64,000 nt of DNA from Leptobrachium leishanense (taxonomy: Eukaryota > Chordata > Amphibia > Anura > Megophryidae), in the NCBI GenBank assembly GCA_009667805.1, contig CM019065.1:22037822-22101821 (forward strand), given 5' to 3'. The notes below the pieces were generated by a model that worked only from the letters and a program-made list of their open reading frames with translations, did not search any database and was not told where the DNA came from. Below are positions 10,051 through 22,000 of the stretch, piece by piece; position 1 is the first letter of the stretch, and each line of letters starts with the position of its first letter. Position numbers and translations under genes: made by a program.

Positions 10051-13000
10051 CTAAAACATAAACAATGTAGAAAAAACTTATCAGACTTCTCATGTTTTCA
10101 CTGTAACTTTTGAAAGTTTAATACGATGATGTCTTTCCTTCCAATTGCTAACCCAACACAATATTGTATGGCAGAAGAACTGAAACTCATGTTTGTTATA
10201 TTATTAACTTACCTGTTTGATTGGAGATCTCTCCTTGAGGACATGGAACACATTGGAAGCAGCAGACGGGTTCTCCTCTCCTGGCTGCTTTCCAAAAACC
10301 AGGGGGGCAGCTTTGACTGCAGACTGAGTTAGGGACCTAAAGTGGAAAATAGAGACTATTTTCACACTTACAAAAACAACAAATACTGTGATGTTAATGT
10401 CACCTGAACATATTGCCCTAATTCAGAAACTACACAAGCACAAGCCCATTATAGAGGTATGATAACTTTATATAAAAATATACGGGGCCTTAGAGGGGGT
10501 CTGATAACTTATACGGGTCCACCTGAAGCCAGGTGACGCTGGCGAAACGCGTTTCAGGTCCTTTTTAATTTGTTATCCTTGTTTAAAAAACGTTTTTATG
10601 CCGATTTTTTTTAAAAAAAAAGAAAATAAAAATAAAAAGGCGTTTTTAAGTCCCTTTTTTTGTACGTTCCCCCTGACCACACCAGCTGGATTTCCGAGAC
10701 CACTTGCGGTTTAAAGGAGGTTGGAGGCTACCTAAAGGACCTCACCGGCTATCCATTCCCAGAGCTGGGCGAAGAGGCTCTGGGTCTAGTAAGTACCCCA
10801 TAGGGGAGAACCAAAAGGGGCATATACTGCTAAATATTGCACAATTGTGTTCTTCCTTTCTGGCTTACATCCCCTCTCCAGGAACCATCTGAGGAGAATC
10901 ACCATCAGAAGAGAATCACCATATATTAACCATTTATCCTCTATAACATTTCCATTATTTATACATCTGTGAAAGTGTCATGCAGATATATGTTTAAATT
11001 TTGACACATATGCGCCTAAGGGATTCTTTTATATTTGCCATTATAAACCATTGTCTGATTAGATACCCAGTGCCACACCTTATGAAACGCTCTTATAGTA
11101 TTACCGTAGCATTGTTTCATGTACTGCTTTCTAACCTGTATACTGTACTTACTTTACAATAAAGCACAATATGTTAAAAAAAAACTTTGTCTGGAAACCT
11201 ATTCATTAATAGGACTATACACAGGACACGAGGTCACCCATTCAGTCTGGACAAAAGGAAATTCAGTATAAAGCATAGGAAGAGTTATTATACGGTGAGA
11301 ACAATAAAGCTGTGGAATTCTCTGCCTGTTGAGGTGGTTGGGTCAGAGACTACAGACTTTTAAACAGCGACTGGATGACTTCCTGCAGACACAGAATATT
11401 AAGGGTTGTGATATTTAATATGTGGGTAAAAGCTTCTTTATCCAAGGAGAAATCTGACTCCATTCTGGGGTCAAGAAGGATTTTTTTCCCAGAGTGTTGC
11501 GTATTGGCGAGCACTTCAGACTGGGTTTTTTTTATCGTCTTTTGGATCAACAGCAGTAGGTTATGTGTGAAAGGCTGAACCCGATGAACGCATTTTTTTC
11601 AGCCTATGTAGCTATGTAACAATGACCAACCTATATGTAAAAGCAATGGGCCCTGTTCCAATTGAGCTATTAACATTAACAAATGAATTGTTGACTTGTT
11701 TGTGTTAGCGCTCATGTTGTATTCTTAGTGGCTACTGCACTACGTTACTGTATCTTTACTCCTCTTTGTATAATTGTGCCCATTGTACAGTGCTGCGGAA
11801 TATGCTGGCACTTTACAAATAAAGAATACTATCTATACTATAATTGAGTAAGGCTTGGCGTGTCCGTCGCCAAGCCTTACTCTGCGCATGCACGCGCAAC
11901 CAGCGGCGGTTGGTTGCGCGCGCATGCAACCGCCGCGGCATGAGCCGGCTGCCGGCTCGCCGCGGCGGTTACAAGATGCACACAGCAGCCGGGTAGAGGC
12001 TGCGCTCGCAGCCTCTACCCGGCTGCCGCGCGCATCCAACCCCCGAGCGGCGAAGGGAAAGTTCCCTCTGCCGCTCGGGGGTTGGATGCGCGCGGCAGCT
12101 GGGTAGAGGCTGCGAGCGCAGCCTCTACCCGGCTGCTGTGTGCAGTGGCGTAGCGTGGGGGGCCGTGGCCCCGGGCGCAGTTTTGTTAGGGGCGCATTTG
12201 CGCCCCTAAAACTGGCCCGGGGTTGAGGGGGCCCAGATGCCGGGCAGCGCGGGAGTGCCTGGCCGGTCCTGAAGAGTCCGTCCTGTTAAAGGGATGCGGC
12301 TGCGTGCAGGCGCAGCCGGTCACGTGGTCCGGCTAATCAGGTGGTACTGAGTCTCTGTACCACCTGACTGGCCGGACCGCGTGACCTGCGCACGCACGCA
12401 GCCGCATCCCCTTCAACAGGACAGACTCTTCAGGACCGGGCAGGCACTCCGGCGCTGCCCGGCATCTGGGCCCCCTCAACCCCTGCCGGAGCTGGAGCAA
12501 TATCCAGGTGAGAGCTGGGCAAATCCATGTGTAAGCTGGGCAAATCCATGAGCTGGGGGCAAATCCATGAGCTGGGGGCAAATCCATGAGCTGGGCAAAT
12601 CCATGAGCTGGGGGCAAATCCATGAGCTGGGGGCAAATCCATGAGCTGGGGGGCAAATCCATGAGCTGGGGGGCAAATCCATGAGCTGGGGCAAATCCAT
12701 GACCTGGGCAAATCCATGAGCTGGGGGGAAAATCCATGAGCTGGGGGCAAATCCATGACCTGGGGGCAAATCCATGAGCTGGGCAAATCCATGAGCTGGG
12801 GGCAAATCCATGAGCTGGGCAAATCCATGAGCTGGGGGCAAATCCATGAGCTGGGGGCAAATCCATGAGCTGGGGGCAAATCCATGAGCTGGGGGGCAAA
12901 TCCATGAGCTGGGGGCAAATCCATGAGCTGGGGCAAATCCATGAGCTGGGGGGAAAATCCAAGAGCTGGGGCAAATCCATGAGCTGGGGGCAAATCCATG

Positions 13001-16000
13001 AGCTGGGCAAATCCATGAGCTGGGGCAAATCCATGACCTGGGGCAAATCCATGACCTGGGCAAATCCATGAGCTGGGGCAAATCCACGAGCTGGGCAAAT
13101 CCATGAGCTGGGGCAAATCCATGACCTGGGCAAATCCATGAGCTGGGGGCAAATCCATGAGCTGGGGGCAAATCCATGAGCTGGGGGCAAATCCATGAGC
13201 TGGGCGCAAATCCATGAGCTGGGCAAATCCATGAGCTGGGGCAAATCCATGAGCTGGGCAAATCCATGTGTGAGCTGGGGCAAATCCATGTGTGAGCTGG
13301 GGCAAATCCATGAGCTGGGGCAAATCCATGTGTGAGCTGGGGCAAATCCATGTGTGAGCTGGGGCAAATCCATGAGCTGGGGCAAATCCATGAGCTGGGG
13401 GCAAATCCATGTGTGAGCTGGGGGCAAATCCATGTGTGAGCTGGGGCAAATCCATGAGCTGGGGCAAATCCATGAGCTGGGGCAAATCCATGAGCTGGGG
13501 GCAAATCCATGAGCTGGGGCAAATCCATGAGCTGGGGGGCAAATCCATGAGCTGGGGGCAAATCCATGAGCTGGGGGGCAAATCCAAGAGCTGGGGGCAA
13601 ATCCATGAGCTGGGGGCAAATCCATGAGCTGGGCAAATCCATGAGCTGGGGCAAATCCATGAGCTGGGGCAAATCCATGACCTGGGCAAATCCATGAGCT
13701 GGGGCAAATCCACGAGCTGGGCAAATCCATGAGCTGGGGCAAATCCATGACCTGGGCAAATCCATGAGCTGGGGGCAAATCCATGAGCTGGGGGCAAATC
13801 CGAGCTGGGCGCAAATCCATGAGCTGGGCAAATCCATGAGCTGAGGCAAATCCATGAGCTGGGCAAATCCATGTGTGAGCTGGGGCAAATCCATGTGTGA
13901 GCTGGGGCAAATCCATGAGCTGGGGCAAATCCATGTGTGAGCTGGGGCAAATCCATGTGTGAGCTGGGGCAAATCCATGTGTGAGCTGGGGCAAATCCAT
14001 GAGCTGGGGCAAATCCATGAGCTGGGGCAAATCCATGTGTGAGCTGGGGGCAAATCCATGTGTGAGCTGGGGCAAATCCATGTGTGAGCTGGGGCAAATC
14101 CATGAGCTGGGGCAAATCCATGAGCTGGGGGCAAATCCATGTGTGAGCTGGGGGCAAATCCATGTGTGAGCTGGGGCAAATCCATGAGCTGGGGCAAATC
14201 CATGAGCTGGGGCAAATCCATGAGCTGGGCAAATCCATGAGCTGGGGGCAAATCCATGAGCTGGGGCAAATCCATGTGTGAGCTGGGGCAAATCCATGTG
14301 TGAGCCTGGGCAAATCCATGAGCTGGGGCAAATCCATGAGCTGGGGCAAATCCATGAGCTGGGCAAATCCATGAGCTGGGGGAAAATCCATGAGCTGGGG
14401 CAAATCCATGTGAGAGCTGGGGCAATATCGATAACGTGTCCACAGGTGGGGGCGCACAATTCTTGGCTGGCCCCGGGCGCTGAAAACCCACACTACGCCA
14501 CTGGCTGTGTGCATCCAACCCGTCCCCCGAGCGGCGAAGGGAAAGTTCCCTCGCTTCCGCTCTTTGAAGGACCCAAGCCCCGGTCACGTGACCACAGCTT
14601 GGGTCCTTCAAAGACTGGAAGCGGGGAAACTTTCACTTCCCCGGCACCGCTCGGAAAGGTAAGTATGGCGCGGATGGCGGAGCTCATGGGGCGGCTATCC
14701 GTATGCCGATAGAGCATTCGAACAGCCGCCCCATGTCTGGTCTGGGGTCTGATCTGGGGTATATATCCATGAGAGCTTGGGGGGGGCAATATCCATGAGC
14801 CGGGGGTCAATATCCACAAGCTGGGGGACAGTATCCATGAGCTGGGGGGCAGTATCCACGAGCTGGGGGGGCAGTATCCACGAGCTGGTGGGGCAGTATC
14901 CACGAGCTGGGGGCCAATATCCACGAGCTGGGGGACAGTATCCATGAGCTGGGGGGCAGTATCCACGAGATGGGGGCAATATCCATGAGCTGGGGGCCAA
15001 TATCCACGAGCTGGGGGCCAGTATCCATGTGCTGGGGCAATATCCACGAGCTGGGGCAGTATCCAAGAGCTGGGGCAATATCCACGAGCTGGGGCAATAT
15101 CCACGAGCCGGGGGTCAATATGCACGAGCTGGGGGTCAATATCCACGAGCTGGGGGCCAATATCCACGAGCTGGGGGCCAATATCCATGTGCTGGGGGCC
15201 AATATCCACGAGCTGGGGGCCAATATCCACAAGCTGGGGGTCAATATCCACGAGCTGGGGGTCAATATCCACGAGCTGGGGGCCAATATCCACGAGCTGG
15301 GGGCCAATATCCACAAGCTGGGGGTCAATATCCACGAGCTGGGGGTCAATATCCACGAGCTGAGGGCCAATATCCACGAGCTGGGGGCCAATATCCACGA
15401 GCTGGGGGCCAATATCCACGATCTGGGGGACAGTATCCATGAGCTGGGGGCAATATCCACGAGCTGGGGGCCAATATCCACGAGCTGGGGGCCAGTATCC
15501 ATGTGCTGGGGCAATATCCACGAGCTGGGGCAGTATCCAAGAGCTGGGGCAATATCCACGAGCTGGGGCAATATCCACGAGCTGGGGCAGTATCCACGTG
15601 CTGGGACAATATCCAAGAGCTGGGGCAATATCCACGTCCTGGGGCAGTATCCACGTGCTGGGGCAATATCCACGAGCTGGGGCAATGTCCACGAGCTGGG
15701 GCAGTATCCATGAGCTGGGGCAGTATCCACGTGCTGGGGCAATATCCACGAGCTGGGGCATATATCCATGAGCTGGGGCAGTATCCACGAGCTGGGGCAG
15801 TATCCACGTGCTGGGGCAATATCCATGAGCTGGGGCATATATCCATGAGCAGGGGCAGTATATCCACAATAGACTGCCCTCTGGGCAGGCTTTCCACCTT
15901 GTTAATAATAATAATAATAAAAATCTTCACAAGCAGCACAAATGAATTAGGAGTCTGATAAAACATAAAACAATCTGCCTCATTTGTGGCTGCATAAATA

Positions 16001-19000
16001 TAAAAATTGCAAGATAGAAAACCTTCTGCTAAATGATTATACATTAAAAATATTATCTCCACTTCTTAATACTTGAAAACGAGAGAAATCTTAATGTATC
16101 CTTCCTGGTAAAATCCTTTATAAATAAATAAATAAATAAATTATGTAGAAGAAACCGTGTTCAGCTGCTCAATCTTGAAGCAGAACAAAGGACAAAGGAC
16201 AATAATTCTCCATTGTTCTTCAATCAGTACTGCTCAATCCTGGAAGATCGTGTAGTTTTTGGACCGTGTTAGAGAATACAAATGTACACTGCCTGTATTC
16301 ATTAGCACCTCCCTAAAATAATTTGTCGAACCGCACCGATAATGTGGTGGCTAGCTCATAATCCAATCGGTATTAAAGACCACTAAGCTGTTTTTTTTGT
16401 CTAGGTTCGACCAGAATAGGGGCCTATTAGACATGCGCACAGCACAAAATTTAGTTCTGAATTAATGGATTAGTCCTAAAACGCAATTTATTTAGTTGCT
16501 AAAGAAATTTGTTTTCAGTTATTTAGTAGGAAAACTAATTTCATTCATCCAAAAACCAGCGTATACAAATTAATATTGTAGTAGTGGCTCCTCAGAGGGC
16601 TGAGATCGGCTGCTTGTTACAGTATCTCTCACTCTCTGCACAATGTGTCAGGCAAAGCTGTTACAGTAACTGACTGATGCTCATCACAGCGCTCAGAGTT
16701 TCAGTAAAACTAGTAAATAATATTTTTATATATAAGAGGTTATAACAATATTATTTCCTTTTTTTACTGAAACTCTGAGCACTTTGATGAACAGCAGTCA
16801 GTTACTGTAACACCTGAGCCTGACACATTGTACTGAGAGATAATGTAACAAGCAGCTGATCTCAGCGCTCACAGCCACTGGATTTAAAAGGCTAAAAAAA
16901 TGCTCCTCTCTGTATAATGTATAGAACATACACCTGAATTAATTAATATCCCTCTCTGTATAGAACATCCATCTCAATTTATACCCCTCTCTGTATAATA
17001 TATAGAACACCCTCCTGCATTAATTAATGCCCCCTCTGTATAGAACATCCTACTGCATTGGCATGTGGAGGGTGCAGAACTTCAGAATGCAATGCTTATC
17101 CAGCACAGGAGAGGGAACTTTTACTTAAACTTTGTATCTCTGTGGGGGAGACAGACAGGATTATAAAAGCAGGGGAGAGAGAGAGAATATTAACGTAAAA
17201 TGGTCTGAAAGCTCAGAGAAGAGATCACTGGCACAAATGTATTTATTTTATAAAATAAAGCACTTTAAATCCAGGGAAAATATTCAAATAAATCACACTG
17301 AAGGCTCATAATGACAGAGTAACTGGGAGAGCTCGATACTAAATGTATAAGACGTAAAAAACCCTTTATAACAAGCAGCACTGGGAGAGGAGAGGGACTT
17401 TATATAAAACGTGTATTATAGATTAGGCTTGTGCACCGTTTTTTTTTTCTGTTCGATTCGGTTCGATTTTTCGGATTTTTAAACTTTTCGATTCGGCTCG
17501 TTTCGACCGATTTCGGTTTCGATTTGATTCGGTTCGGCCCGTTTTTCGGGTACATTTTTTTTTCGGAATATCGACCATTTTTCGTATTTTCGTGTCACTG
17601 TGCTCGGTTTTTGTATCGACTTTTCGTAATTTCGGAAATTTTCGTTTTTCGGAATTGCACATTTTTCGGAATATCGACCATTTTTCGTGTCACTGTGCTC
17701 GATTTTTGTATCGACTTTTAGTTTTTTCGAAAATTTTTCGTTTTTCAGAAAATTTTTGTTTTTACAAAATTTTCGTTTTTCGGAAAATTTTCGTTTTTCG
17801 GAACATCTGTTCTCCTCATTTGACACATTTCAAGTCCATTCGAAAAATCCGAAAATATTTCGTTTCGGCTCAGAAAACATTTCGGATCTGAAATTTTCGG
17901 ATCTAAAATTTTTCGGAAATTCGGCCGCATCCGAAAACACGAATCGGGAAATTTCGTGAAAATTCCGAAATTCCGAAACCCGAAACGCACATCCCTATTA
18001 TAGATGAGGAAAGGGGGATAGTGATCCTGGATAATATAAAATGTATCAGATCTAAGCTCCTATTATGCAGAGCGGGAGGGGGAGATAACACATGTTTTAT
18101 AAAGTCCCTCCCTTCTCCCAGAGCTGCTTGTTATTAAGGGGTTTTTACTATCCAGCCCTCCCTGTTTGTAGAAGATATATAATCAATAAGAAACTTATAC
18201 GAGATATAAATATCAATCGTCTACATTTCTCAGAAATTCTCCTAAATTCTTTTAATTGTCTGTGTTTTGCTTTAAAAAATATAACTAACTAACAACTGGA
18301 TAAAAACATATATATATTTTTACGTATACAAAAAAAATTCAAATCTCATATCATAAACAAAGATTTATAAACAACATCCATCCATCAGCACATAGACTAC
18401 TAACTTCCCAATATATGTATCTCCTGTTAGTAACTGCATACATGACTAATATAATTTACTTTATCAGTTAGTAACTATACACAGATGGTTAATAAACATT
18501 TCTGCTTAACAAAAACAATTAACATGTATTTCCCAGCAAACCAATGTTTAACAAGCTAGATCTTGTAGAGATATATGTATCTCTCTATGCTACAGTACAT
18601 GATCAACAGGAGATGAGCTATCACTTATTTTATTTCTAGAATGATAAGTAATAAAAACTTATTTAGTGAATCCTCCCCTAATAAAGAGAATTAAGCTTCA
18701 AATCTTCTGCTTTTTATGTTGTAGTTATATAATTCCTTGCCTATTAATTTAATCACAGTAACTTCCAAATTCTCTATATATATATCTGTATATCATTGCA
18801 ACAATACTTTAGGATAAAATCCTGGTATCCAATTCCCTTTTTTATATCTCTATCTGCAGAATAGAAATATTTAAAAATTCCGGATCTATCTATTGCAATA
18901 AATACTCCAGATATATATAATTACATTAATTCCTTAATTTGCTTTCATACATTACCTGTCCAAATCTGGATTCAATGTTTCTGTAGTTACAGCAGCAATA

Positions 19001-22000
19001 TTCTTTGAATATGATGTATTGTTTTGGAATATGTGAAAATTATCAATGTCAGATAATCAATGCATGAGAGTTAGAATTGTGCATTCCCATGAGGGAAAAA
19101 TTAGATATGGTCCTAATTTAAATGAGGTGTAATGTCCTGAGATGATCTGAATGCATTGTGTGTCTTGTCCTGGAATGCCTTGATTGAACAGTGCATGGCA
19201 AATTATAGTAGATTTGACATCACTCAAAATCTACCTCCTCATTTAAATATTTGCTTTCTCTATGGGATTCTCCAATTTATTCTTAAAATATAATATTTAC
19301 TATACCTCAAGATGGCAGTGTTGCTTTTCAAATAAAATTTCACAAATTAATTTTAAATCCCTTATTCTAGGTCAGAGGTCAATCCCACTATCTTATTTTG
19401 AACATAGAACAACTATAGTTATTCCAGACAGACCAACTCTCTTTTGTCACATTTGATTTATTCTGCCCATTCTGCCCTTTACAATTAGATCAGCATTTTA
19501 CAAACAGCTTAATTCTATTCTTCAGTAGTTATACTGTTTGCACAGTTATACTGTACAAATATTTGGAGTATCTATTATTTACTGTGAATATATAGAATAT
19601 ATTGATTATAAAAATATATTTTCATAAATATATTTATATACTTGCATAGATATTTTTACCTTATGTTTCTATATCAGAAAAGAAAATATTTTTAATACAA
19701 GGAAATCAAACCTATAAATTGTCTGTTATGCCTAGCACTTAGCTCAGCATTATATCAAATAAAGACACTTTATCTATAGCATTATAGTCTGGCGATTATA
19801 AAAAAAACACATAACTCTTATGGTTCACCTAGCAATGAACTCATAAAAAAAATCTGTGAGTCCATTTCTAAAACTAGGATAAAAATTTAAAAAGAAAAGA
19901 CTTTTTTCATATAAGAATATAGATATATGTTTAGACACAATGGCTACAGGCATTCATTTTAATTTTCTATTAGCTTTCAGTTTGATTTATTTGAATGTTT
20001 TCCCTCTCCAGCTGCTTTTATCATCTCGTCTGTCTCATAGACATGCAAGGGTTAAGTAAAGGTTTCCTCTCCTGTGCTGGCTGTCTGCACTGCGAGTGAG
20101 TATTCTGGAGCTCTATCACTGTCAGATTTTAGGGTAGGGGTCGGGAAGGATTACACATACAAACTTTTTCTGTAGCTTTGCGATGTTGCGCTCCTCAGTG
20201 CTGGTCTACTTCACTCATCAATGTAATATTACAAAAAGAACTGAAACTAAAATGCAATGCATATTCCTTTAGGTTCTTTCGTTTTTTGGAACGAGCAGTT
20301 TTAGTATCTCTTGAGTCATACGAAAACGAAATTATCCCAAAATTCGGACTAAATCATTTTAGTACTAAAACGAATGCACATGGCGACTTTGTGTTTCTCT
20401 ATCAACACAGCTCTTCGGTAAACTCCAGCCATTCGTCACCACCATTTTCCTTCTGCTCTGCCTTCCCAATCACCAGGCCCCAACCGCCCTGCTTTTCTGA
20501 CTGTACCTGTGTTTCTCCAGAATTCCACAGGATGGAACTTGTGTTGATGGTGAAGATGTTACCAGGAAGAGCTGCAGTGTCGTAGCTGCCCACCTTGAGA
20601 AAACTCATATCACCAGTAGGACTCAACTGCCAATTCACAATGTCATAGACAGCTGGTGGGTCTCCATTTTCATCAAAGTAGATTTCCTTTCTGCTGTTTA
20701 GTCTGAGCCTCATGCTTTTCATATAGTGCAGCAGCTGTAACACAGGAAATTCAAAGCGTGTATAAATCCTGTGACCATACAGAGAAGAATTTGGTTATTT
20801 TTGCTATTATTAAAACATTGACAAAATCCTCTAAACGACATCAAGGGTATGGGCTACCGACTTGAGCCATTAATGCAGGCATCTGCAGTTGCAATATTAA
20901 TGGCTCAAGTCGCTGCTTGCTGTAAGTTAAGTTTTCCTAATGGCTATACTTTTTATAGGAGCTGTTAATCTCGGGAATGCCACCAGGTGTGCAATGCCAT
21001 CATGCTGGTGGGTGGGTCGGAATGCTGTGTGGTGGCATAGCATTCCCTGCAGCTTTCTGGCAACCCCTCTTGCCCACCTCCTTTTCTGGCAGCTGAGTGT
21101 CATCATTGGCTGCAGGATGACTGCCTGAGTTCACCCCATGACATTCAGGCCCGCCTTTCTACTTGCACTGCCCCAGTGTTAATTGGATAATTTGCGACCA
21201 GCTATTCCAGCCTTACTCATTCTTCTCGCTCCAGCATGACCATGCTCACACGATCTTGTGCACAGCTCATGTAGGGTCTGCATTATTCCCATGGAGTCCT
21301 ATGTTTCTAGAAGATGATACCATCGGCAGTGCCATTGCCGGTATTGATCAGCAGCTCCCAATTATTCCTAGCTTACTGTACCTTGCTTCCTCTATACTTA
21401 ACATGGGGAAACACAATAATTCTTTATTGTCTCGATAAATTAAGGTTTACAAAGTGCCAGCATAAATTACTGTCAGGACACAGATTGACAAATTTTAACA
21501 ACTGCTAAAATCTGGTGTTAAATGATTCTGCAAATGAAAAACCATGTATCACGCTCTAAACTCCCCCCTCATTAAAAAATATGATACTTCTCTCTCATCC
21601 CATGGTGAAAAGCGTGGCCCGATCTGCTGTCTCTTTTTTTCCGGGAGCAGAATGAGACTGGGAACAAAATAGTTCCTAATCTTCCTCCATGATCATATCA
21701 CGCAACAGTGTCATACTATCTTGCGAAAGTGAGCTTGCGCAGAGCTCAAGCCCGAAATAGCTAACCTCCATGGAGTCCTATGGACTCCATGAGCTGATGC
21801 TCGTGGCGGCGCGGAAGCGCTACTGCAGGTATCAGGAGCTTAGTGCTTCATTCTGGGATGAGTAGCTGAAATAGCATCTTTCTTAGAATACAACGTTGAC
21901 ATGGAGATAGAAAGGGGAAATCTGCAGATGCATATTTTCCTGCTTACCGTCGCCATGGTAGCATCAGGTATGAAATATGGCCCTATGATGGTAGTCACTT

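Larger units (their letters stand above)
11832..15901 (+). mobile_element. Non-autonomous Helitron, copy 1 (plus strand)
   Basis: It starts with TCTATACTATAATTGAG directly after an A (host A|T site). It ends with a 6-bp hairpin CTGCCC-TCT-GGGCAG, a 13-nt spacer and CTTG followed by T. The second copy (22253-23704, minus) starts TCTATAACATAATG and ends in the same hairpin plus CTAG. A 5' TC, a subterminal 3' hairpin, a CTRR end and insertion between A and T without duplication define Helitrons, so CTTG here is a decayed CTAG. No Rep/helicase is present. The interior is hairpin-rich (11855-12140), carries a hAT insertion (12143-14503) and a second minisatellite. It lies in intron 4 of V2R A, antisense to the gene. 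Confidence 0.8.

Noticed and set aside
12333..14611. Three overlapping ~700-codon minus-strand open frames
   Set aside because: They are created by minisatellite A, whose unit has no stop codon in any minus frame. The repetitive peptide, overlapping frames and location inside a non-autonomous hAT rule out a gene.
14493..15869. 458- and 343-codon minus frames and a 247-codon plus frame
   Set aside because: Same artefact, from minisatellite B.
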